From contig CAXKVR010000221.1 of NCBI GenBank assembly GCA_964058845.1, forward strand, positions 186,001 to 250,000: a DNA stretch of 64,000 bases. The letters are read 5' to 3'. Both the position numbers and the translations under genes were made by a program. The notes beneath the pieces are model-generated. The model had not been told where the DNA came from, ran no database searches, and saw only the letters and a list, made by a program, of their open reading frames with translations. This stretch comes from Carex sylvatica. Its lineage: Eukaryota > Streptophyta > Magnoliopsida > Poales > Cyperaceae. Each line of letters opens with the position of its first letter. The first letter of the stretch is position 1. Shown piece after piece: positions 45,605-55,547 of this stretch.

Positions 45605-46145
45605 AGGTGACTAATCGTTTCCCTTAGACTGAATTATTTAGCAAAAAACCAGGTTGAACAGGGTTGATCGACCGATTCAAGTGAGTTTGGGGTTTAGGGT
45701 TTAGAACCGGGTTGAATTCGACTTGAAGTTTTTTGTTTTCTTCTGGCGTGGATGCTCACACACAGGCTCTAGCTCACGATTTGAGGCCGATTCTGGGTTT
45801 TTTTTGTGTCAATTTGTGGCAGAAAGAGATCGATTTGGGAGAGAGAATATTCGATGGGAAGAAATTAAGGGAACGAATTGATCTGGCGAGAAGAAAAGAA
45901 TGGCAAATAAATGGATCCTTTAAATAGATAAGGTGTACCTATATTTGGTCCATATAGAACCTGGAAGAACATTTTTAAATAGACATGATGCACTAATATA
46001 TTGCGTATAGAGGCATTTTGTCCATTGTGAACCTGGAGCAACGAACTCTTAATGAGGATGACGGTGAAATAGAAAGAGATAAGTATGGACAAATTTTAGA
46101 AATAGAAAATAGAAAATAGAAAAAAAGTTCGATTAGTATTTAAAA

Positions 46146-46528
46146 GGGAAAATTGTGTCCATGCCACTACAAAATCTCTAATTTTGAAAAATGCCACTAC
46201 ATACTTTGAATTCACGCTAATGCCATCACAAAGTTGATTTACTTCTAATTTTGCCATTATTATACAATTTTTATACTATTTTGATTAAAAATAATCTGAG
46301 AAATTCTGTTTTGAAATACGTATTTCTGTATTTTCGATTATACCCCTCAATTAAAATGAATGCACAGTTATGCTATTATCATTTTTTAATCAAAATAGTA
46401 TAAAAATTGTATAATAATGGCAAAATTAGAAGTAAACCAATTTTGTGATGGCATTGGCGTGAATTCAAAGTATGTAGTGGCATTTTTCAAAATTAGAGAT
46501 TTTGTAGTGGCATGGACACAATTTTTCC
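46146..46528. mobile_element. Mutator-type MITE, 9-bp TSD
   Basis: A 383-bp foldback element with ends GGGAAAATTGTGTCC and GGACACAATTTTTCC and long arms (CCACTACAAAATCTCTAATT and its complement), flanked by TATTTAAAA at 46137-46145 and 46529-46537. The arms are highly similar, suggesting recent activity of the family. Confidence 0.9.
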
Positions 46529-46708
46529 TATTTAAAATAAAAAAATTCAGACTAGTTTTTATTTATAGTAAATTGAAAAAAAAATTAAAAATGAGATAAC
46601 ATATGGACAAATTAAAAATAGAAAGGCATACAAGAAAAAGGTCTTGCCCGAATTTTTTTTTTTTTAATTTATGATTTAAACTTATGTGAAGTTGTATATA
46701 ATGCTAAA

Positions 46709-46858
46709 GGGGGAATTTCACGTATACTCCTCAAAAACTTCAAAATTACATATTTTTCCTTCTAAACTTCAAAAATTTACAAATTTATCTATTTTATTGT
46801 CTTTTATATTAAAACTTATTCTAAAATTTTAAAATACTTATTTTATCCTTTATTAGAC
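46709..46858. mobile_element. One-armed MITE, GGGGGAATTTCACGTATAC type
   Basis: Resembles the left arm of the element at 24351-24871; the second arm is not found. Confidence 0.4.
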
Positions 46859-47262
46859 ACATATAAAGCCCATCAAACATAAATTTAGATCTAAAGGGTT
46901 TCTCTACCATTTGATCCGTGTGCATTGCATTAATTAAGATCTGTGCGTACGTATTGCTTCAATATTTGTGCTGATCTATACTGTATCAAACCATTCATAC
47001 CCCTTGAATGGTCAAACTTTCAAGCCAAAATTTTAGTCCAATAATCATCTATGTTGACCATGAATAAATGCTGAGTGTTATCAATAAATTTTCATTTCGC
47101 AGTTCTCAGTGTAGTTTTTCCTATAATTAATTAATTTGAGTCTCCAGGTTAATTGTATCATATAAGCATTCGATGGGTGTATATATAGCTTGCAGATCTT
47201 ATTCTAGAAAAAAAAATGGAATATCACGTATAAATTATTCTCCCATATATTATATGCATGGC

Positions 47263-48688
47263 TGATAAATGTTGAGAAACAGTAAATTGAGAAGTAGAGA
47301 AAATAATCTTTGTTATTGATTTTCCTATATCTGTTACATTTTCAGAGAGGACTATATATAGCCTAGAGTATTAGCTAACAGATGCTTTCTCTAACAAACA
47401 ATCTTAACAGAATTGCTTAACAATTTTGCATAACATAATTGCTAACAGCCTTTGACCATAGTCAAAGCTGTATTATCTTTATCACCCCCCCTCAAGTCCT
47501 GTGTAGATGGAAGAACACAGAGCTTGGTACACAAACTGGTAAATCGAGATGTACCCAGGCTTTTGGTGAGAGCATCAGCGAGCTGATCTTGAGATGACAT
47601 GAAACGAACAAAGAGGCGGCGAGAGACGACCAGATCCCGAACAAAATGTATGTCGACTTCAATGTGTTTGGTGCGGGCATGATGAACGGGATTAGCAGCA
47701 AGAAAATTCGCGCCAAGATTATCACACCACAGGACCGGAGGAGCAATAGAGTCAGAGATAAGCTCATGAAGAAGTGACTGAAGCCACACGACTTCAGCGG
47801 CAGCAGCAGCAAGAGCCCGGTATTCTGCCTCTGTACTGGACCGAGCAACAGTAGTTTGCTTTTTAGAAGACCAGGAAACCAGAGAATTGCCAAGAAATAC
47901 ACAATAGCCGGTAGTAGAGCGACGGTCATCGGGACTGCCGGCCCAGTCAGCATCTGAGAAGACTGGAAGAGAAAGATCAGAAGAGGGGAGAAGAAGTAAA
48001 CCATAGGAAATAGTACCTTTTAGGTAACGAAGAAGCCGTTTAACTGCTGACCAGTGAGTTTCAGTTGGAGAATGCATAAAAAGGGTGACCCGATTGACTG
48101 CAAAGGCTATCTCTGGACGGGTAATGGTAGCATACTGTAAGGCCCCCACAATACTTCTATACAAGTGAGGATCAGGAAAAAGATCACCTTGAAGTTTGGA
48201 GAGTTGGAGACCACTTTGCATAGGAGTAGAAATGGGTTTTGCACCTTCCATTTTAGCTCTATGTAAGATATCATCAATGCACTGACTTTGGGAAAGAAGA
48301 AGACCCAAATCAGTGGAGGTAGCCTTGATACCTAAAAAGTAAAAAAGGCAACCAAGATCTTTGATGGTGAAAGTGGCATGAAGGCTAGAGATAAGATGGT
48401 CAATAAGGAGCTGTGATGTGCCGGTGATAATAATATCATCGACATAAATACCATGATAAATGTTGAGAAACAGTAAATTGAGAAGTAGAGAAAGTAATCT
48501 TTGTTATTGATTTTCCTATATCTGTTACATTTTCAAAGAGGGCTATATATAGCCTAGAATATTAGCTAACAGATGCTTTCTCTAACAAACAATCTTAACA
48601 GAATTGCTTAACAGAATTGCTTAACAGTTTTGCATAATAGAATTGCTAACAGCCTTTGACCATAGTCAAAGCTGTATTATCTTTATCA
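47263..48688 (-). mobile_element. Internally deleted Copia LTR retrotransposon, TSD ATGGC
   Basis: LTRs at 47263-47484 (222 bp, 3' LTR) and 48454-48688 (235 bp, 5' LTR) run TGATAAA...TTTATCA and are flanked by ATGGC at 47258-47262 and 48689-48693. A polypurine tract (CTTGAGGGGGGG on the minus strand) precedes the 3' LTR. Directly after the 5' LTR the primer-binding motif start TGGTAT fuses into reverse-transcriptase coding sequence, so gag, protease, integrase and the front of RT are deleted. The 1,426-bp element is non-autonomous. Confidence 0.92.
47442..48450 (-). pseudogene. Copia polyprotein remnant: RT end plus RNase H
   Basis: The open frame runs from the 5' LTR junction. It has GIYVDDIIITG (the YVDD catalytic box of Copia reverse transcriptase), then KDLGCLFYFLGI, a STPMQSGLQLSKLQGDLFPD stretch and YRSIVGALQYATITRPEIAF. 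The RNase H part follows: FSDADWAGSPDDRRSTTGYC, SKKQTTVARSSTEAEYRALA, LWCDNLGA and HHARTKHIEVDIHFVRD. No stop or frameshift is seen in about 330 codons, so the deletion is probably recent. Without integrase and gag it cannot transpose alone. Confidence 0.92.
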
Positions 48689-48693
48689 ATGGC

Positions 48694-49690
48694 CGAGAAA
48701 TTAGGTGCTTAATATGGGTCTTGGAAGTGACACCAGATTATCCTAATCGAAGTTGTAATGAGGGAATACTAAGATGAATATAGGGGTAAATTTTTTTAAA
48801 GCGGTTCGGTCGAGTTACTGGCACAAGGGTCAACGTCTGCTCGATCTTAATTAGAGCACTACACTTAGTTACAGTATACCTCATCCATGCATGCTCATTC
48901 TTTTAAAGTTATAAATTGATAGATTATTGAATAATAAATAATCTCTTTGCATCCAAATTTCAAATATAAATAAACAAAATGTTACAATAATAATACGGAG
49001 AATAAATTTGTAACATAATATCCATATGGGACTCCTATGACAAAACCAAGATGCAGTTCTTACTACAACCAATGAACCAATGACCGAGAATAAATAGTTG
49101 CACACTCTTGCTTACTGCAGCAAAGTTACATCTAAGTTGTGTAGTTTTTGGAAGTCTTCCGGAAATCTAAAGCTGAATTTCACAGCTAGAAAGAAGCCTT
49201 AGAATTTAACAATTCCATTGTGGCATTTTCTTTAATCGGAAAAAAAGGCCCACTCTGTTCCTTACTAATATAAGGGAATTTGCTGTAGCCTTGAACAATT
49301 TTTATCTTTGCTCATGACTAAAATGAAGCAGATGTCAGTGGTGTTGCAAGATGGTATCTCAAATATGCATATGAGATTAATCTAGCAAGATCACTCCTAG
49401 TATTTGAGAAGAAATTTCTATTGTTTTACGTGTTTAATTAAAAAAATATAGTTTTATTCTTTGGTCAATTGTTATATCCGTGTTGATGTCCCTGATGTGT
49501 ATTATATGATTTCTCTTGTCACTATTGGTTTTCTCCATTATCTGATTATTTAATTCAATTAGCTTTCATGATTATGTTCATGAATTATCTAGAAATTCAA
49601 TATTGTTATCACAAAAAATAAAAAGGGGATTGTTATCGCAGAGCAACTCTAACCACCAAAGACAAACTACTTTATGTGAGCAGGTGAGCT
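48694..49690. repeat. Paralogous block, partner of 19.07-20.06 kb
   Basis: Aligns with 19070-20060 in the same orientation, giving the pre-insertion sequence of the Copia target (GCCGAGAAATT versus GCTGAGAAAAT). No gene recognised. Confidence 0.5.
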
Positions 49691-50103
49691 ATATATAAGG
49701 TTTTTCAATTTGAAAAAAATTTATTTATTTCATTTCAGTGGTTTAATTTGTGCTTCTTACCTAACTGATGTTGTCATACTAATGCAATGAACTTTGGGGC
49801 GAGTACGGATCGTGTGTCTCAAGGCTATTTTGTATGGTGTCAGCACGATACGGATCGGATGAAGGTATTTTCATACCTGTATTTAATTTCTTATAATAAC
49901 AAAAAATAATCTTTACTCTATTTATCTTTTTGAATACAGTACAGGTCGAATAAATGGATCGATAAAAAAAAAGCCATTGACATTTCAATTTGTGCTTTGA
50001 TAAAATATTTTTCAAAACAAAAAAAGAAAATAATAATAATGAATACAACTAATTTGTATTGTGAAAATTTAATAAAATACAAAATTTTATTGTATCATGT
50101 ATC

Positions 50104-50111
50104 ATCGTCAT

Positions 50112-50173
<62 letters not shown>

Positions 50174-50302
50174 TGACTAATGTGCTTTTTGAAGCATATG
50201 GGCCGAAATACACATGGTCCAAATTTGAAATTTTAAAATCCAAAAAATCAAATTTGGACCGTATGTATTTCGGCTCATATACATTCGAATGCACATTAGT
50301 CA

Positions 50303-50340
<38 letters not shown>
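50104..50340. mobile_element. Short foldback MITE lacking the core
   Basis: Ends GAGAGTGACTAATGTGC and GCACATTAGTCACTCTC are inverted repeats in (TA)n/(GA)n tracts. The arms meet after about 80 bp (CCAAATTTGAAATTTTAAAA) without the shared GAACCGTTCATCTTG core, so it looks like a deletion derivative. It is followed by (AT)n. Confidence 0.65.
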
Positions 50341-50345
<5 letters not shown>

Positions 50346-50350
<5 letters not shown>

Positions 50351-50557
50351 AGGCTACCATGCTTTGCAAATTAAAGTGGGCATTTTAATTTGCACTCATA
50401 TCTCTAGTTTTAAAGTTCAAAACGTCGATCCGAACCATTTAAATTGATATCGATATTAAATTTTGCTTGGAGACCAAATTTTATATTTTTTAGAATTTTT
50501 TAAAATCAGTGTTTTGCAGAAAATTCTGGACCATCAAAAACAGTAATTTTCAAAAAT

Positions 50558-50600
<43 letters not shown>
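50346..50600. mobile_element. Half foldback MITE, AGTAAGGCTACCATGCT type
   Basis: One arm with terminus TAGTAAGGCTACCATGC, a diverged core (CGATCCGAACC, GCTTGGAGACCAAATTTTA) and the beginning of a return arm, bounded by (TA)n runs at 50323-50346 and 50563-50598. Confidence 0.55.
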
Positions 50601-50602
<2 letters not shown>

Positions 50603-51904
50603 CACACACAAATAGATAAGATAACGAAAAAAAAATTTCAATGGAGTTATTTGTATGCTTACATGTCTGTCTAAGATCTATAACTTGTTAGAATGTTAAT
50701 TCTTATGTGGCTCAAATTTTCTTGTTCCTATAAAGAGATATATGCATAGCTTTAAAAGCTGTATCTTTTAACAATATGATGGGAAAATATGTAATATCTA
50801 TAATATATTACACATTTATTTATCAAATGAAAAAGTAAATACTCACACACCCATTATTTTTTGAGAAAAAATTAAGCAGCTTACATAAGATTTTTTTTTT
50901 ATAATGGTAGACATCATAAATTATTCGACTTAACCGACACAATTTCATTTTATTTTGCTAGATGTGTCTTCAAGAAATAGATGTTGGAATTTGCTTCATT
51001 GTATTAATTATTATAATCTTTGCTATCATCGAAATTCGAAAACTACCTTAATTATAATATTTGTTCTTATTGGCTGCTGTAATAAAAAAAATATGGAATT
51101 TATTTTGTGTTGAACTAACTGAATCTTGAGTGTGTTTGTTAACTCACGATATTTCTTTGTTTCATTTTTATTTAAATGGATGTGGGATATTTTTTTTATT
51201 TTTTTTTTAAAAATGCACACAACTAAACATGCTATCCTGAAATTTTCAGTTACTGATGTTTTTACAGTTAAATTTCAATTATCAATGTTAAATGTTTTAT
51301 ATATCTTGAATAGTCTCGTTCATTCAGCAAGTAATTTTATCCACTCATCATTCAAGTTTCAATTCTGATAGCTTCATTGGTCTGATTAGTGGATATCGAC
51401 ATAGCCCAGGGGAAACATGTTACAGGAGATGAGAGTTCGTGGAAGAAAATGTGCTTGGGCTAGTAAATAAATTTCCGTGTGAAAAGTAATTTTACATAAA
51501 TCAGATCTCTGGTCAAGACATAAAGTTCGACATTTAGCGAAAATCAAAGTAATTCCCCATGGCCAGATTCCTGGACTTGGGATACTGCAGTTCAAACTTA
51601 ATTTGTAAAGAGAAACAGGAGGGGTCTGATGGCCTGTCCAATTTTGCACACCAATTAGCCTTAAGGACTTCATCAAAAGTTATCTATATTCAATATAAAT
51701 TTGTAATAGAATCTCTGTAAGTATCAAAAATGCATTTTTTTTTTTTTTTATTCAAAGCAATACAAAACTAACATTACTTTCATCATAAATCATTCATAAT
51801 TGCTAGATCAAAGAAAACAATAACACAACAACAACAACAATAAGCTACTGCATTACATATAAAAAGAAATCTGCATAGACTTAATTAATATGCTATTACA
51901 TTTC
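50600..51904. repeat. Spacer before copy G
   Basis: AT-rich DNA followed from about 51480 by the downstream-flank motifs of the unit (ACATAAATCAGATCTCTGGT, GGTCTGATGGCC, GACTTCATCAAAAG, GAAATCTGCATAGA). A poly-T run lies at 51736-51749. No gene recognised. Confidence 0.4.
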
Positions 51905-52972
51905 TCACTTTTTAACATTCCTGAAAGCCGGTATGGTATCGACTTTGCATCTTATTTCAGCCTTTATGGATGGGAAACTTCTGACCAAATCCTCATATTT
52001 GTCACTTAACATCCAATTAATTAGAGTTCCTGGCTCCGCAATGAAATCTAGGCAAGCAATTTTGAGGCGAGTAGAGCTGTGCTGCAGAGCCAAAGCAAAA
52101 GTGGTCGTAACTGTATCAAGTGAAATGAGACCACATAGCTTATCCTCACATAATGCTTTCAACCCTTCTAGTGCATATCTATCAGCAGCTACAAACAACT
52201 GTTGTGTCAATTTCATCGATGTCTTCTCAGAATTGCAAGCGGGAAGAGAATCAGTATAGATGAAGTGAAGCATTGCCTCGAATACCTCCGGGCACATGTC
52301 TGCAATTTTAATTTGTTGTTGTGTTGCCTCGGCCATATTTCCAAAGAGCATTGCCTCAAATACAGGGGACCGTGCTGCCAGTATTAATCTGTGGCACAGA
52401 AAAGAACGATTTTCAACGCAAAAAGTTACATCAGCAGTCTTGCTACTTTCCAAGAGTTTCCCAATATGGCTTTGTAAATCAGATGATTTCGGCACCCCAG
52501 GAGTGCACCTATCGTGGGGTATATCTGTGTTATCGATGGTACAAATTAATTCAAAACTACCATTGTTGACAATATCCTCCGCAGACAATAGGTTAGAATA
52601 ATCGCCATAAGCAAATACCTGTCTCTCAAAAGGAGAATCTTGTATCACATACCTCAAATGTTCTTCCTCTTTTCTTTTTCGCCGATACTGATGAGAAAGT
52701 GTGGATGTTATCCCGTCTCTCTTCATGAGACTCAAACTGATTGTTGGGTTCACGGCTTTGTATTCACCGTGAAGCCTAACAAGGAAAGAAGTATTACTGG
52801 ACCACTGTGGACGTGTATCCCGTGGGTAACAGTCAATGACCCATTCATTGCCTAATGCATAAAATACGGGGGAGGAAACAAATTGCCCAGGTTGCAGATC
52901 CTTAATCTCTGAGAGGTTAAATTTGAGATGGTGTGCGACTTTGATTTAGTTTACTGATGCTGAATTTGCCAT
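51905..52972 (-). pseudogene. MATH-BTB gene copy G, intact except a stop at codon 9
   Basis: From the ATG at 52970-52972 the frame reads MANSASVN and then TAA (52946-52948), where sister copies have a Tyr codon. After it the same frame is open to the natural stop at 51905, with complete MATH (HHLKFNLSEIKDLQPGQFVS, GNEWVIDCYPRDTR, NNGSFELICTIDNTDIPHD), BTB (ADVTFCVENRSFLCHRLIL, SPVFEAMLFGNMAEATQQQI) and BACK-like tail. One point mutation alone separates it from an intact 355-codon gene. There is no in-frame ATG before the region encoding SLMKRDG, in mid-MATH, so initiation there would remove about a third of the domain. It may be a very young pseudogene, a polymorphic null, or a sequencing error. 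Confidence 0.88.
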
Positions 52973-53035
52973 GAATTCAGATTCGGAACTAATAGATGGC
53001 ATATGAACTGAAAAGTAAGGAGAGGTTTTCAGTAC

Positions 53036-53050
53036 CAATATATAGAGCCA
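53036..53050 (-). promoter_or_regulatory. TATA-type promoter block of copy G
   Basis: GGCTCTATATATTGGTACTG on the minus strand, about 65-75 bp before the ATG. This is nearer than in the other copies because about 35 bp after the ATG-flanking GAGTTCTGAGAG segment are missing here. Confidence 0.5.
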
Positions 53051-53081
53051 TAGGTTACTAATCGTTTCCCTAGAAGCTCCA

Positions 53082-53104
53082 CATCTGTTTAGCAAATACA
53101 GATG
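53082..53104. promoter_or_regulatory. Conserved upstream palindrome of copy G
   Basis: CATCTGT ... ACAGATG with the TTAGC pentamer in its loop, the best preserved example of the array palindrome. Confidence 0.45.
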
Positions 53105-53109
53105 AATCA

Positions 53110-54460
53110 CATAACCCAAAGAGGCAAGCTATAATTGTTCATTTAATAATATACATTGTATGAATCCATCCATTCCCCTTTAATGGTAGTTAAACTTTTA
53201 AGGCAAATTATGTTCAAAGTACACATTAATTGCATGTCACAAGGAATGTGTCTTTTAGCACGCCACATTAACAACTGAAAGTCTGAAATAGAGTATAGTA
53301 TACCCATTGGATATTGGACTAATTCACTTTCGGTTCTCGAGAAAACAAAAGCAGGCTTTTCTATTAGGCTCTAATTCTACGAGGCTTATCATAACCTGCT
53401 GACAGGTAGGGGTATTTTTGTTTTTGTAAATCAAGTATATTTTTATAATATTTTATATAGTTAGATACTTTTTTAGACATTTTCAAAAATTTATGCAATA
53501 AAGCATAACTTCACGATAAAATAATAGGTTTACAAATACTTATTTGAAAGTATATTTGTAAACGCATATATGAAATAATAATTTCACCGGGAGGCAAGTG
53601 CCTCCCTAGAATCCATATCCTCTTAATAACATAATATTTTTAATTAAATCAAAACTGTCTGATCAGAATTCGGATTCGAATTCATGAGGCTTCTTTATAT
53701 TTGTGTGAATTCTGATGTAGCGGTCCGAATCAGAGTGGCTACATCACTGGTCGCACAATTCTTAATTTTTTTTCTTAATTTTTTTTCATAATTATTTTAT
53801 TAAATTTTTTTTGTTCAGAATTAGCATTTAATTTAGTGGCAAAAGCAATGCTAAAGAAGATTTATTTTGTTGTCCAAAAATATTTCCGTAAAAAAATGGT
53901 TAACGCTACACCAATTAGTAATTTATTATAAAAAAAATGTGTTCCCAATTAGATAAATATGACATGCATTAATATAATTATGAATAAACGCATGTTGCCT
54001 TCAACCACCCCACACCATATCTGCTACTTTTCACTTTGTTTGGATGGAGAGAAAAGGGAGAATGGAAATAAACGAAAACTTTCTGTTGAATCGTGTTTGA
54101 TTGACAAAATTATGTCGGAGGTGAAAGGTTTAATTTTGTATCATTATAATCAATAGAATTGGTTTTCCTCTCAAATTAGAATTTAAATTTTTAGTATTTT
54201 AATTTGTTACTTGTTCTTAGTTTTCTGTAAATAGCCAATAACATAGGAACCTTACTCTAAATACTTTTTATTAGTTATCAATAAAACTGTCAGGAGTTCC
54301 GACTCACCGACCATAAAAAGAGTAAACAAATTGTATTCTCCAAATGAAAGAAATACATAGCCAGCTAGCATTACGTTCATCATAAATGATTCCTAATTGC
54401 AATACCAAAGAAAAAAATACTGCATTATATAAAAAATAAATCTGCATAGAGGAAATATGC
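53110..54460. repeat. Spacer between copies G and H
   Basis: Contains AATATACATTGTATGAATCC, the distal block near 53323-53405 (TTGGACTAATTCACTTTCGG, diverged), a GGCAAGTGCCTCCC motif (53591) and flank motifs of copy H. A run of TTCTTAATTTTTTTTC lies near 53760. No gene recognised. Confidence 0.45.
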
Positions 54461-54462
54461 AA

Positions 54463-55547
54463 TCATGTTTTTCGCATTTTAACATTCCTCAAAGACGGTA
54501 TTGTATCGACTTTGCCTCTTATTTCAGCAACTATGGATGGGAAGCTTCTGACCAAATCTTCATATTCATTGCTTAACATCAAACTAATTAGAGTTCCTGG
54601 CACTGCAATGAAATCAAGGCAAGCATTTTTTAGCCGAGGACAGTTGTGCTGCTGAGCCAAAGTCAAAAGTAGTCGTAACCGTGTCAAGTGAAATGTGAAC
54701 GCATAACTTATCCTCACATAATGCCTTCAACCCTTCTATTGCATATCTATCGGCAGCTACAAACAAATGTTGCGCCATTATCGTTGATGACTTCTCAGAA
54801 TCACTACAGGGAAAAGAATCAGTGTAAATGAAGTGGAGTAATGCCTCGAATACTTCAGAGGACATGTCTTCGATTTTAATATGTTTCTGTGTCGCCTCGG
54901 CCATATTTCCAAAGACCTCTGCCTTAAGCACGGGGGATCGTGCAGTGAGCACTGTTCTATGACACCTAAAAGATTGACTTTCAATATCAAAAATTAAGTC
55001 AGTGGTCTCATCATTCTCCAAGAGCTTCCCAATTTGGCTGTGCAAATTGAATGATTTTGGCACCCTATGAAAGCACTTATTTGGGGGTATACGTGTGTGC
55101 GTGGTGCTGCAAATTAATTCAAAACTACCGTCGATGACAAAATTCTTCTTGAATTGAAGTTTATCATGGACAACAAGAGCAACTACTTGTTCTTTAAATG
55201 GAGACTTTTCTATTGAGAACTCGAAGAACTTTGACATGCAGTATCTTATCAAGATATCATCAAATAGTTTCAATGTTGTCCCTTCTCTCTTGATGACACT
55301 GCACACCAATGTTGGGTGCACAGTTTTATGATCACCATCAAACCTAACATGGAAACAAATACGAGAACCGGACCACTCCAGGCATGAACCTTGTGGGTAG
55401 CAGTCAATGACCCAATCATAGCCGATTGCTTGAAAGACGGGGGTGGAAACAAATTGCTCGGCTTGCAGATGCTTGAGCTTTGAGATCGAAGTCAAATTTG
55501 AAACGGTTTGTGACTTGGATGTAGTTTATTGATGCTGAATTTGCCAT
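54463..55547 (-). pseudogene. MATH-BTB pseudogene, copy H
   Basis: Start ATG at 55545-55547 (MANSASINYIQVTNRFKF), then a frame change near codon 19 before SKLKHLQAEQFVSTPVFQ. The main frame (55495-54614) covers most of MATH and BTB (NDETTDLIFDIESQSFRCHR, SPVLKAEVFGNMAEATQKHI, FEALLHFIYTDSFPCSDS). A one-base T insertion near 54670 (CTACTTTTGAC) breaks the tail, which continues in another frame to 54463 (QQHNCPRLKNACLDFIAVPG). This is the most diverged member of the AELFGNM subgroup (IGYDWVIDCYPQGS, CSVIKREGTTLKL), so it may be the oldest copy. Confidence 0.9.

Larger units (their letters stand above)
45645..46975. other. Insertion of unknown type upstream of copy F
   Basis: The unit sequence breaks off after ATTATTTAGCAAA and resumes at about 46975 with AAACCATTCATACCCCTTGA. 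The intervening 1.3 kb is absent from other units. It contains a short telomere-like run (GGTTTAGGGTTTAG, about 45693), a 64-codon ORF without recognised domains, the MITE at 46146-46528 and a half MITE at 46709-46858. No terminal repeats or target duplication could be defined. Confidence 0.45.

Noticed and set aside
45690..45706. GGGGTTTAGGGTTTAG as an interstitial telomere
   Set aside because: Only about two repeat units; such motifs also occur as telo-boxes in leaders, so no chromosomal fusion is supported.
47492..48004. 170-codon ORF in the Copia element
   Set aside because: It is out of frame with the RT/RNase H frame, which has clear conserved motifs.
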